DNA of 11,985 nucleotides from Oscillospiraceae bacterium (lineage in GTDB: Bacteria; Bacillota; Clostridia; Oscillospirales; Oscillospiraceae), in contig CAJGCI010000048.1 in NCBI GenBank assembly GCA_904501855.1, positions 1 to 11,985 of the forward strand, read 5' to 3'. This document shows, in pieces, positions 1-7,287 of the stretch; within the stretch, counting starts at the first letter, position 1, and each line of letters starts with the position of its first letter. The notes below the pieces were generated by a model that worked only from the letters and a program-made list of their open reading frames with translations, had not been told where the DNA came from and searched no databases. A program made the translations under genes and the position numbers.

Positions 1-42
1 AAAAGAAAAACCCTTGAAGCCTTTTGGCTTCAAGGGTTTTTT
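1..42. terminator. Rho-independent terminator after tRNA-Val
   Basis: Positions 11-21 and 26-36 form a perfect 11-bp stem with a TTTT loop. On the minus strand the stem is followed by TTTTTCTTTT (the A-rich 1-10 on the plus strand), and it lies 8 nt past the tRNA 3' end, so it most simply ends the tRNA transcript. On the plus strand it is followed by TTTTTT (37-42), so it could also stop a transcript entering from a gene left of the window. Confidence 0.9.
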
Positions 43-44
43 AC

Positions 45-120
45 TGGTGGACGATACAAGACTCGAACTTGTGACCTCCCGCACGTCAAGCGGATGCGCT
101 ACCAGCTGCGCCAATCGTCC
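45..120 (-). tRNA. tRNA-Val, anticodon GAC
   Basis: A full 76-nt cloverleaf can be folded on the minus strand. The 7-bp acceptor stem is GGACGAT/ATCGTCC, the D-stem is GCGC/GCGC with GG in its loop, and the 5-bp anticodon stem contains one G-T pair. The anticodon loop is TTGACGT, with GAC at 85-87, the variable loop has 5 nt, and the T-arm has the standard TTCGAGT loop. The discriminator A and the CCA end are encoded (45-48). The anticodon reads GUC and, by wobble, GUU valine codons. It is flanked by its own promoter and terminator, so it is a single-gene transcription unit. Confidence 0.96.
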
Positions 121-134
121 TCACAGCGAAAGTT

Positions 135-163
135 ATTCTAACCTAAATGACAGGGGATGTCAA
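135..163 (-). promoter_or_regulatory. Vegetative promoter of tRNA-Val
   Basis: On the minus strand a perfect -35 TTGACA (158-163) is separated by exactly 17 nt from a -10 TAGAAT (135-140). Initiation would fall about 8 nt before the tRNA 5' end, a short leader typical of stable RNA genes. The match to the housekeeping sigma consensus is close to ideal, as expected for a highly expressed tRNA. Confidence 0.88.
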
Positions 164-252
164 CATTAATTATCGATTTTCCAACGGAATTCGAATGCAC
201 TCGGATCCGCCTGTTCAATCGGGAAAGATAGTAGCTGGTTGCTCCTGATCAG

Positions 253-261
253 TGATATAAT
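253..261 (+). promoter_or_regulatory. Extended -10 promoter of the pyruvate kinase gene
   Basis: TGATATAAT reads as a TGN-extended -10 element with a perfect TATAAT hexamer (256-261). No good -35 is visible 16-18 nt upstream, which the extended -10 may offset. Transcription would start near 268, giving a leader of about 60 nt before the ATG at 329. The stretch from 164 to 252, between this and the divergent tRNA promoter, holds nothing else I can identify. Confidence 0.6.
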
Positions 262-328
262 AGACACAGATCCAGAAAATCAAAAATCCGGAACTTTCGG
301 AAGAAAGAACAATTGGGAGAATCATTCC

Positions 329-1324
329 ATGAAGATATACGGGACTCTGGGACCTGCCTGCGGTGATGAGGCGGTCTTAAAAAAGATGTTTGAATACGGA
401 ATGACCGGGATACGTCTGAACCTGTCGCATACGACGCTTCATGACGCCTCCGCGATCATTGAAAAGATGCACCGTGCCGCAGCGGCAGCAGGAGTGGAAA
501 CAGAGCTTCTTATCGACATGCAGGGACCGGAACTGCGAATCGGACCACTGGAGGAACCGATCTTTCTACAGGAAGGAGAGGATGTTGTCTTTTCCGGTGA
601 AAGAGAGGCTCAGATACAGATTCCCGCACAGAGCGTTCCCCTGATACGGCCGGAGCAGATGGTCCTGATGGATGACGGAAAGATCCTGTGCCGGGTTACG
701 AAAACGGGAGAGGAGAAAATCCGGGCCACTGTTCTCCGCGGAGGAACACTCATGGGTCGCAAGAGCATCGCGTTTCCCGGACTCACAGTACCCATGCCCG
801 CCATGACGGAACTGGACCGGGTCAACATCCGATGTGCTCAGGAATACGGTGTAACGGGTGTCATGCAGCCCTTTGTCCGATCGCCGCAGGATCTGAAAGA
901 TGTTCGCAACGAACTGGAACTGGCAGGAGCGCAGAGCATCCGGCTGTTTGCTAAGATTGAAAACGCAGTGGGAATCGAGCAGGCGGATGCCCTGATTCCA
1001 TGGGCGGATGAGATCGTGATCGCAAGAGGAGATCTGGGCAATGCCGTCGAGCTGTGGGATCTTCCTGCCGTGCAGAAGCGAATCGCTGCCGCCTGCCGTA
1101 CCGCCGGCCGGGATTTTATGGTGGTGACACAGATGCTGGCATCCATGGAATACCGTGCGGTACCGACGCGGGCGGAAGTCAGCGATATTTTCAATGCCGT
1201 ACTGGATGGCGCCGCGTCCGTGATGGTTACCGGTGAGACCGCAGCAGGAGAGTATCCGGAGGAAGTGATCCGCTATCTTGTCAACACGGTACGTGCGGCA
1301 GAGGAATTCCGGAAAGAGATATAA
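329..1324 (+). CDS. pyk: Short-form pyruvate kinase (A and B domains only)
   Basis: Predicted cytosolic enzyme converting PEP and ADP to pyruvate and ATP. The 331-residue protein follows the pyruvate kinase fold: an N-terminal (beta/alpha)8 segment with GPA (8-10) and RLNLSH (29-34), a small B domain (about 72-150), then the rest of the barrel. Catalytic positions are kept: R29, N31, S33, D63, E68 and R70 in GPELR, K209 and E211 in AKIEN, D235 in ARGDLG, T267 in TQML, and PTRAE at 279-283. The chain ends just after GETAAGEYP, so the whole C-terminal domain (about 125-150 residues), which carries the effector site and part of the tetramer interface in classical enzymes, is absent. A strong terminator follows at once, so this is not a local frameshift. 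The usual DTKGPE is IDMQGPE here, changing the Thr that helps bind K+ to Met64. The start at 329 is chosen because GGGAGA lies 8 nt upstream and homology begins at KIYGTLGP; the in-frame TTG at 239 would overlap the promoter. It could be a paralogue with altered regulation or role. Confidence 0.85.
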   Translation: MKIYGTLGPACGDEAVLKKMFEYGMTGIRLNLSHTTLHDASAIIEKMHRAAAAAGVETELLIDMQGPELRIGPLEEPIFLQEGEDVVFSGEREAQIQIPAQSVPLIRPEQMVLMDDGKILCRVTKTGEEKIRATVLRGGTLMGRKSIAFPGLTVPMPAMTELDRVNIRCAQEYGVTGVMQPFVRSPQDLKDVRNELELAGAQSIRLFAKIENAVGIEQADALIPWADEIVIARGDLGNAVELWDLPAVQKRIAAACRTAGRDFMVVTQMLASMEYRAVPTRAEVSDIFNAVLDGAASVMVTGETAAGEYPEEVIRYLVNTVRAAEEFRKEI

Positions 1325-1328
1325 TCAG

Positions 1329-1373
1329 AGAGCTTTTCAGAAGGTTTAGACTGCCTTCTGGAAAGCTCTTTTT
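1329..1373 (+). terminator. Rho-independent terminator after pyk
   Basis: Positions 1329-1344 pair with 1354-1369 in a 16-bp stem containing one G-U pair, with a 9-nt loop, followed by TTTT (1370-1373). It begins 5 nt after the pyk stop codon and separates pyk from the fructose operon. Confidence 0.92.
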
Positions 1374-1469
1374 ACGCTTGAAAAAAGAAAAAACTCAGGG
1401 ACAAAAAAATGCTCTCGACAAAGCATCCAAAAAAGGAGCTTCCCCATAGTGCGAATGAACGAATGTGAC

Positions 1470-1506
1470 CGAGATTGATTGACTTTGAGCGAGATTGTGG
1501 TAATCT
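1470..1506 (+). promoter_or_regulatory. Probable promoter and operator of the fructose operon
   Basis: A candidate -35 TTGACT (1479-1484) is followed after 16 nt by TAATCT (1501-1506), preceded by TGG as an extended -10. Two identical copies of CGAGATTG lie at 1470-1477 and 1490-1497, exactly 20 bp apart. One copy sits just before and partly over the -35 region, the other inside the spacer. DeoR-family repressors often bind direct repeats near their own promoter, so these are candidate FruR sites. Initiation near 1513 would leave a very short leader, so a promoter further upstream is also possible. The rest of the gap from 1374 to 1469 holds only a weak 5-bp hairpin (ATGCT/AGCAT, 1409-1426). 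Confidence 0.5.
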
Positions 1507-1525
1507 TAACAATGAGGTGATAGCC

Positions 1526-2278
1526 ATGTTGACGGAGAAACGTCATCAGGTCATATTGGACTATTTGAACAAGCACGACGCGGTGACTGTCACTCAGCTG
1601 ACCGGACTTCTGAACAGCTCGGAATCTACGATCCGTCGGGACCTAAACGTTCTGAATGAAGAAGGAAAACTGAGAAAAGTATTTGGCGGAGCTACTTCGA
1701 TCCAGCAGAAGATCCCGAATGTGGGCGATGAGAAAGTCAGCAGCAGAGAGCTTGTGATGCGCAAGGAAAAAGAGCTCATCGGAAAGTATGCCGCAACCCT
1801 CATCAATGATCATGATTTTATTTATATCGATTCCGGAACGACAACGGCCTGCCTGGTAGACCATATCACAAACCGGAATGCCACCTATGTGACCAACGGT
1901 GTATCTCATGCGCTGAAGCTTCTGAGAAAGGGGCTCAATGCGTATCTGGTGGGAGGCAAGATCAAACCGATTACCGAAGCAATCGTTGGCGCGGAAGGTC
2001 TTCGAAGTCTGGAGGGATACAATTTCACCAAGGCTTTCATGGGTACCAATGGCATTGACGTTCAGGCCGGCTTTACAACTCCGGACGTGGAGGAGGGCCG
2101 CATGAAGGAACGTGCGGTATGCCAGAGCTATACCGCCTATGTGCTGGCGGATCATACGAAATTCCGCAGGGTCTATCCGGTGACATTTTCCCCGCTGGAT
2201 ACCTGCTGTATTATAACCGATCATATTCCGGAAGGTGACTTTTCGGAAATAACCGTAATTAAGGAGGTGAGTGAATGA
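1526..2278 (+). CDS. fruR: DeoR-family regulator of the fructose operon
   Basis: A 250-residue cytosolic transcriptional regulator, the usual DeoR-family length. The N-terminal winged helix-turn-helix spans about residues 4-57: MLTEKRHQVI, then VTVTQLTGLLNSSESTIRRDL as helix-turn-helix, then the EEGKLRKVFGGA wing. The C-terminal effector domain resembles ribose-5-phosphate isomerase and carries the phosphate-binding motif DSGTT at 102-106 and GTNGID further on. Family members usually act as repressors released by a sugar phosphate; fructose-1-phosphate is the likely effector here because the gene starts a fruK-fruA operon. GAGGTGA (1514-1520) lies 5 nt before the ATG at 1526, which fixes the start over an upstream in-frame TTG at 1475. 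The stop overlaps the fruK start by 4 nt (ATGA), so translation is probably coupled. A close alternative is a lactose/tagatose-type LacR, but the neighbours argue for fructose. Confidence 0.88.
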   Translation: MLTEKRHQVILDYLNKHDAVTVTQLTGLLNSSESTIRRDLNVLNEEGKLRKVFGGATSIQQKIPNVGDEKVSSRELVMRKEKELIGKYAATLINDHDFIYIDSGTTTACLVDHITNRNATYVTNGVSHALKLLRKGLNAYLVGGKIKPITEAIVGAEGLRSLEGYNFTKAFMGTNGIDVQAGFTTPDVEEGRMKERAVCQSYTAYVLADHTKFRRVYPVTFSPLDTCCIITDHIPEGDFSEITVIKEVSE

Positions 2279-3189
2279 TCTATACAGTTACTCTGAATCC
2301 ATCCATCGACTATGTTGTCCATATGGAAAGCCTGGTTGCCGGTATCACCAACCGAACCACCCGGGAGGAATACTATTACGGAGGCAAGGGAATCAATGTC
2401 TCTAATGTTCTGTCGGAGCTCGGTCTGGAGAATACGGCGCTGGGATTTGTTGCCGGTTTCACCGGTGAGGCAATTGAAAAGAGCCTCGTGAAACCGGGGA
2501 TCCATCCGGACTTCATACATCTGAAGGAAGGACTCTCCCGTATCAATGTAAAGATCAAGCACAACGATGAGACCGAGATCAACGGACAGGGTCCCCGTAT
2601 CGATGAGGAGTCCCTGGAAAAACTGATGAAGAAGATCGACGACATTACCGACGGCGATACCCTCATCATTTCCGGAAGTGTCCCCAACACCATGCCCAAT
2701 GATATCTATGAACGTTTTCTGGAACGGTTGAAAGATAAAGATATCCGCATCGTGGTGGATGCCACCGGAAAACTGCTGGTCAATTCTCTGAAGTATCATC
2801 CGTTCCTCATCAAGCCCAACCGGCAGGAATTGTCCGAGCTGTTTGAGACGACGGTGAAATCAGCGGAGGATACGGAGAAATATGCACGGAAGCTGCAGGA
2901 GATGGGAGCACAGAACGTGCTGGTGTCTCTGGGCGGTGAAGGAGCGCTGCTGGTGGATGAATTCGGCAAGGTGCATACCCTTGGAATCATCTCCCGCAAT
3001 GTTGTCAACACGGTAGGTTCCGGCGATTCCATGGTAGCCGGGTTCGTTGCAGGCTATGAACTGAAAAAGGATTATGCCTATGCTTTGAAACTTGGCAGCG
3101 CATGCGGAAACGCCACTGCGTTCCTGCCGGGTCTGGCGACACGGGCACTGATCGACGAGTTAATGGAAGTTTACAGCGAAGAAAGCTGA
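2275..3189 (+). CDS. fruK: 1-phosphofructokinase
   Basis: A 304-residue PfkB-family sugar kinase that phosphorylates fructose-1-phosphate with ATP to give fructose-1,6-bisphosphate in the cytosol. The N-terminus TLNPSID (6-12) supplies the substrate-contacting Asp12. GGKGINVS (36-43) is the first PfkB signature. NTVGSGDSMVAGF includes the anion hole GSGD (248-251) with catalytic base Asp251. Length and motifs are normal for FruK/LacC enzymes. Tagatose-6-phosphate kinase (LacC) is the closest alternative by sequence, but the gene lies between fruR and the fructose EII, which decides the call. AAGGAGGTG (2261-2269), inside the end of fruR, is its ribosome binding site and should give strong translation. 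The fruA start follows after 27 nt. Confidence 0.93.
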   Translation: MIYTVTLNPSIDYVVHMESLVAGITNRTTREEYYYGGKGINVSNVLSELGLENTALGFVAGFTGEAIEKSLVKPGIHPDFIHLKEGLSRINVKIKHNDETEINGQGPRIDEESLEKLMKKIDDITDGDTLIISGSVPNTMPNDIYERFLERLKDKDIRIVVDATGKLLVNSLKYHPFLIKPNRQELSELFETTVKSAEDTEKYARKLQEMGAQNVLVSLGGEGALLVDEFGKVHTLGIISRNVVNTVGSGDSMVAGFVAGYELKKDYAYALKLGSACGNATAFLPGLATRALIDELMEVYSEES

Positions 3190-3216
3190 AAAACGAATAA
3201 AAGAAGGAGAACAGAT

Positions 3217-5187
3217 ATGCGTATTACGGATCTTCTGAAACAGGAAGGAATCCTGCTCAATGCAGCTCCTGCGAGTAAAGCGGAAGCCATTGAGATGATG
3301 ATATCTCTTCACGACAAATGTGGCAGCCTGAACGACGTTGCCGCATTCAAGGAAGGGATCTTGAAACGCGAGGAGATGGGCACGACCGCCATCGGTATGG
3401 AGATCGCCATTCCCCACGCAAAAAGCGAAGCAGTCAAGGCTCCTGCTCTGACTGCCATCACCGTTCCCGACGGTGTGGATTATGATGCACCGGACGGAAA
3501 CCCCTGCAAGCTGCTGTTTATGATCGCAGCCACCACCGACGGTGATGTACACCTGGAAGTGCTTGCGCGGATGATGCAGCTTCTGATGGATCCGGAATTC
3601 ACCGGCAGTCTGAAAGAAGCGAAAACACCGGAAGAATTCCTTGCAATCATCGACGCCAAGGAAACGGAGAAATTCCCGGAGGAAGCAGCGGAAGAACCGG
3701 AAGCCCCTGTGGCAGCCGCACCTGCCGCCGCAGAGAAAGCCGGACCCCGTGTCCTGGCAGTCACTGCATGCCCCACCGGCATTGCACACACCTACATGGC
3801 AGCAGAAGCACTGGCCAAAGCCGGTGAAGCCATGGGGATCAACATTAAAGTCGAGACCAACGGCTCCGGCGGAGCCAAAAATGTGCTGACCGCGGAAGAT
3901 ATCGCAAACTGTGACGGTATCATCATTGCAGCAGACAAGAGCGTAGAGACGGCCCGTTTCGATGGCAAACCGGTCTATTCCACCAAAGTGGCAGACGGAA
4001 TCCACAAGCCGGAAGAGCTGATCAACAAGATCCTCAACGGCGAAGCACCGATCTTCCATTCCGACAAGAAGGCCCAGGAAGTTGCCGCAGATGACAACGA
4101 ATCCTTCGGCCGCAAGCTATATAAACACCTGATGAACGGTGTCAGCCACATGCTGCCCTTCGTCGTGGCAGGCGGTATCTTCATCGCAGTCGCATTCCTG
4201 ATCGATGCGGCAGCTGGTGTTAAGGGCGGCGCAGACTTCGGTTCCCACACCGCAGCAGCAGCCTGGTTCAAGACCATTGGCGGATACGCATTCAACTTTA
4301 TGCTCCCGCTTCTGGCCGGCTTCATTGCCATGTCCATTGCGGACCGTCCGGGTCTGCTCGTCGGCTTCGTAGGCGGCTGGCTTGCCTCCAATGGTGCGAC
4401 CTTTGCTGATCCCGGTGCAGCAGCCACCATTCCGTCCGGTTTCCTTGGCGCATTGCTCGCAGGCTTCATCGGCGGCTGGCTGATGAAGAAGTGCATGAAG
4501 ATGTGCGAAAAGATGCCGCAGGCGCTGGAAGGTATCAAACCGGTTCTGGTATTCCCGCTGGCAGGTCTTGGCATCATCGGCGTGATGATGTGCGCAGTGA
4601 ACCCCATCATGGGTGTTATCAATAACGGCCTGAACAATGCTCTGATCAGCCTGAATGAGAACAATCTCGGCGTGCTGCTCGGATGCATCCTTGCCGGAAT
4701 GATGGCCATCGATATGGGCGGCCCATTCAACAAGGCAGCCTATGTCTTCGGTGCCGGCATGCTTGCCAATGCTACAACAACTTCGGATCCTACTGCGGCT
4801 TACATGATCATGGCATCCGTTATGATCGGCGGTATGGTTCCTCCCATCGCCATCGCCCTGAGCACCTCGTTCTTCAAGAAGCTCTGGACGGAAGACGAGC
4901 GGAAGAGCGGTCCGGTCAACTACATCATGGGTCTGTCCTTCATCACAGAAGGCGCAATCCCCTATGCAGCAAGCTATCCTCTGCAGGTCATCCCGTCCTG
5001 TATCGTGGGCTCTGCAGTTGCAGGCGGTCTGAGCTGGCTGTTCAACTGCACTCTTATGGCTCCTCACGGCGGCATCTTTGTCCTGCCGACCATCGGCAAC
5101 TGGCTGATGTACTTCGTGGCACTGGCCATCGGTTCCGTGGTTGGCATGCTGATGCTTGCCATCCTGAAGAAACCCGCAAAGAATTAA
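3217..5187 (+). CDS. fruA: Fructose PTS transporter, EIIABC fusion
   Basis: A 656-residue membrane permease that imports fructose and phosphorylates it to fructose-1-phosphate. Three domains are fused in Gram-positive order. EIIA (about 1-150) has phosphorylatable His67 in the IPHA motif. An Ala/Pro/Glu-rich flexible linker follows (about 152-176). EIIB (about 177-275) has Cys185 in TACPTGIAHT. After a second short linker, EIIC (about 298-650) has multiple hydrophobic membrane segments, beginning with GVSHMLPFVVAGGIF, and carries the conserved ITEGAIPYAA loop involved in sugar binding. Phosphate flows PEP, EI, HPr-His15, His67, Cys185, fructose. GAAGGAGA (3203-3210) is the ribosome binding site. 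The HPr and EI genes follow in the same operon. Mannitol EII proteins have a different domain order, and the FruK neighbour supports fructose as substrate. Confidence 0.94.
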   Translation: MRITDLLKQEGILLNAAPASKAEAIEMMISLHDKCGSLNDVAAFKEGILKREEMGTTAIGMEIAIPHAKSEAVKAPALTAITVPDGVDYDAPDGNPCKLLFMIAATTDGDVHLEVLARMMQLLMDPEFTGSLKEAKTPEEFLAIIDAKETEKFPEEAAEEPEAPVAAAPAAAEKAGPRVLAVTACPTGIAHTYMAAEALAKAGEAMGINIKVETNGSGGAKNVLTAEDIANCDGIIIAADKSVETARFDGKPVYSTKVADGIHKPEELINKILNGEAPIFHSDKKAQEVAADDNESFGRKLYKHLMNGVSHMLPFVVAGGIFIAVAFLIDAAAGVKGGADFGSHTAAAAWFKTIGGYAFNFMLPLLAGFIAMSIADRPGLLVGFVGGWLASNGATFADPGAAATIPSGFLGALLAGFIGGWLMKKCMKMCEKMPQALEGIKPVLVFPLAGLGIIGVMMCAVNPIMGVINNGLNNALISLNENNLGVLLGCILAGMMAIDMGGPFNKAAYVFGAGMLANATTTSDPTAAYMIMASVMIGGMVPPIAIALSTSFFKKLWTEDERKSGPVNYIMGLSFITEGAIPYAASYPLQVIPSCIVGSAVAGGLSWLFNCTLMAPHGGIFVLPTIGNWLMYFVALAIGSVVGMLMLAILKKPAKN

Positions 5188-5215
5188 TCAAAACGTAAGA
5201 TAAAGGAGAAATAAT

Positions 5216-5479
5216 ATGGTATCCAAACATTTTACCGTTTCCAATGCTCAGGGCTTTCACATGCGCCCTGCCACTACATTTGCCAATACCATGGCAAAAT
5301 ACGGCTGCAAAGTAACCATCAAGCACAATGGCGCTGATGTTGACGGCAAGAGCCTGATGCACATCATGGCCGCCTGCATCAAGGTCGGAAGCGAGATCGA
5401 CGTGATCTGCGACGGTGACGGCGAGAATGAAGCTCTGGCAGAAGCTGCTGAGATGATCGAGAGCGGTTTCGGCGAGTAA
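5216..5479 (+). CDS. ptsH: Phosphocarrier protein HPr
   Basis: An 87-residue cytosolic phosphocarrier between EI and the EII proteins, of normal family length. His15, the phosphate-carrying residue, lies in GFHMRPAT; Arg17 and Pro18 are kept. Ser46, the regulatory site of HPr kinase in Firmicutes, lies in GKSLMHIM, so Ser-P regulation remains possible, but the loop differs from the common KSIMGVM: Gly49 is His here, and position 16 is Met rather than Ala. The C-terminus has the usual acidic ENEALAEAAEMIESG helix. AAAGGAGAA (5202-5210) is the ribosome binding site, and the gene sits 28 nt after fruA and 39 nt before ptsI. It could be the general HPr of the cell or a fructose-dedicated paralogue; the window cannot tell. 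Confidence 0.95.
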   Translation: MVSKHFTVSNAQGFHMRPATTFANTMAKYGCKVTIKHNGADVDGKSLMHIMAACIKVGSEIDVICDGDGENEALAEAAEMIESGFGE

Positions 5480-5518
5480 AGCCCGATCTTAGAACTTTGA
5501 AAAGAACGAGGTGACAAT

Positions 5519-7222
5519 ATGTTGAAAGGAACTGGTGCGTCAGAAGGCATTGGCATCGGCACAATCATGCTGATCGAAGAGGTGTCTCTGGATTACACAC
5601 CGACCAAAGTGGAAGATCCCGAACAGGAGATTCTGCGCTTCCAGGAAGCAGTTCAGAAATTCATTCATGAGACGGAAGCGCAGGCAGAGGCGCTGAAAGC
5701 GTCTGCCGGCGAAAAGGAAGCAGAGATCATGCTGGGCCATGTGTCCATGATCCAGGATCCGTATATGACCGGAGAAGCAGAGCGCCTGATCCGGGAAGGA
5801 CAGTGTGCAGAGGCTGCGTTTGAAAGCGTCAGCGATATGTTTATCAACATGTTTGCCAACGTCGAAGACGAGATGATGCGGCAGAGAGCAGCCGATATCC
5901 GTGATATCAAATCCGGACTTCTGGCAGTTCTTCTCGGAGTCAAGGAAGTAAAGGTCAGCGATGCTCCTGCCGGTACCGTTCTGCTGGCGAAGGAATTGAC
6001 CCCCTCCGTTACGGCGGGGATCAATAAGGACAATATCGTTGGTATTATTACAGAGACCGGAGGAAAGACTTCTCACTCGGCCATTCTGGCCCGGGCACTG
6101 GAAATTCCCGCCGTGCTCAGCGTTGAGAATGCCACCGGAATCCTGAAAAACGGAGACTTTGTGATCGTCGACGGCAGCAAAGGAGATGTTATTTCCGATC
6201 CGGACGGAGAAACGGTGAAGGAATACACCGAGAAGAGGGAAAAATTCCTTCAGGAACGCCGGGAACTGGAACAGTACCGCGGCAAGAAGACCGTCAACGC
6301 CAACGGCACGGAATATGAACTGGTCTGCAACATCGGCAAACCCCAGGATGCAGAGAAAGTCGTTGCCGGAGACGGCGAAGGCGTTGGCCTGTTCCGTACG
6401 GAATTCCTGTTTATGGACCGGGATGCCATGCCTACGGAAGAGGAACAGTTTGAGGCCTATAAGAAAGCCGCTTTGATCCTGAAGGGAAAACCCCTCATCA
6501 TCCGCACGCTGGACATTGGAGGCGACAAGGAGATTCCCTATATGGGCCTTGCCAAGGAAGAGAATCCCTTCATGGGCTTCCGTGCTATCCGTTACTGCCT
6601 GAAGAACCGGGATCTGTTCAAGACCCAGCTTCGCGCGATCCTGCGGGCAAGTGCCTTCGGTGATATCAAGATCATGTTCCCGTTGATCACCTGTCTGGAA
6701 GAACTGCGGGAAGGCAAGGCACTGGTGGAGGAAGTGAAGAACGAGCTCCGTCTTTCCAGCGTTTCGGAGTTTAATGAGAACATTGATGTGGGCGTCATGA
6801 TTGAGACCGCTTCCGCCGCTGTGATCGCGGATGTGCTGGCACCGGAGGCAGATTTCTTCTCCATCGGAACCAACGATCTTACTGGATATACCATGTCCTG
6901 TGACCGCGGCAATGCCGATGTCGCCTATCTGTACTCAGTCCTTCAGCCCGGCGTGCTCCGTCTTATCCGTCGTACGATTCAGTGCGGACGTGAGAACGGG
7001 ATCCCGGTGGGCATGTGCGGAGAAGCAGCAGCCAATCCGCAGCTGATCCCGCTGCTGATTTCTTTCGGCCTGACGGAATTCTCGGTCTCGGCTCCTTCGG
7101 TCCTGAAAGTGCGAAAATGCATTTCCAAATGGTCCAAAACCGAAGCGGACAAGATTGCGGAAAAAGTGATGGCGATGAAGACGGAAGAAGAAATTGCCGC
7201 CTATCTGGAGACCATCGTTTAA
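5519..7222 (+). CDS. ptsI: PTS enzyme I (PEP-protein phosphotransferase)
   Basis: A 567-residue cytosolic enzyme that takes phosphate from PEP onto its own histidine and passes it to HPr His15, releasing pyruvate. The N-terminal HPr-binding helical domain spans about 20-140. The phosphohistidine domain has active His186 in GGKTSHSAILAR. The C-terminal PEP-binding barrel includes LFRTEFLFMDRD, RTLDIGGDKE, the metal- and PEP-binding region GTNDLTGYTMSCDRGN, and catalytic Cys500 in GMCGEAAANP. Length and motifs are complete. ACGAGGTGA (5507-5515) lies just before the ATG. It is the last gene of the operon; a hairpin terminator follows 18 nt after the stop. Co-transcription with fruA and ptsH would supply every PTS component from one promoter. 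Confidence 0.96.
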   Translation: MLKGTGASEGIGIGTIMLIEEVSLDYTPTKVEDPEQEILRFQEAVQKFIHETEAQAEALKASAGEKEAEIMLGHVSMIQDPYMTGEAERLIREGQCAEAAFESVSDMFINMFANVEDEMMRQRAADIRDIKSGLLAVLLGVKEVKVSDAPAGTVLLAKELTPSVTAGINKDNIVGIITETGGKTSHSAILARALEIPAVLSVENATGILKNGDFVIVDGSKGDVISDPDGETVKEYTEKREKFLQERRELEQYRGKKTVNANGTEYELVCNIGKPQDAEKVVAGDGEGVGLFRTEFLFMDRDAMPTEEEQFEAYKKAALILKGKPLIIRTLDIGGDKEIPYMGLAKEENPFMGFRAIRYCLKNRDLFKTQLRAILRASAFGDIKIMFPLITCLEELREGKALVEEVKNELRLSSVSEFNENIDVGVMIETASAAVIADVLAPEADFFSIGTNDLTGYTMSCDRGNADVAYLYSVLQPGVLRLIRRTIQCGRENGIPVGMCGEAAANPQLIPLLISFGLTEFSVSAPSVLKVRKCISKWSKTEADKIAEKVMAMKTEEEIAAYLETIV

Positions 7223-7239
7223 TTAGGACCACTAAAAAG

Positions 7240-7279
7240 AGAACCTGCCGAACACAGTTCTGCAGGTTCTTTGTTGTTT
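7240..7279. terminator. Bidirectional terminator between ptsI and tupC
   Basis: AGAACCTGC (7240-7248) pairs with GCAGGTTCT (7262-7270), and an inner GAAC/GTTC pairing extends the stem across one mismatch. On the plus strand TTGTTGTTT follows; on the minus strand the hairpin runs into CTTTTTAG. It lies 18 nt after ptsI and 9 nt beyond the tupC stop, so one hairpin can end both convergent operons. Confidence 0.88.
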
Positions 7280-7287
7280 AACGGTTT

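Noticed and set aside
239..328. N-terminal extension of pyruvate kinase from a TTG at 239.
   Set aside because: The 30 extra residues match nothing in the family, overlap the TATAAT element and lack a ribosome binding site; the ATG at 329 has one.
1409..1426. Short ATGCT/AGCAT hairpin between pyk and fruR.
   Set aside because: A 5-bp stem with an 8-nt loop and no T-tract is too weak to call as a terminator or regulatory RNA.
1449..1478. A tiny open reading frame (GTG or ATG start, 7-9 codons) after AAGGAG at 1433-1438, upstream of fruR.
   Set aside because: It ends within the likely promoter region, the ATG is too far from the AAGGAG, and the peptide MNECDRD has no feature of a known leader peptide. 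It is more likely chance.
4117..5067. Long minus-strand open frame opposite fruA.
   Set aside because: Its His/Cys/Arg/Gln-rich composition is that of an antisense shadow of a GC-biased coding sequence, and there is no ribosome binding site or homology I recognise.
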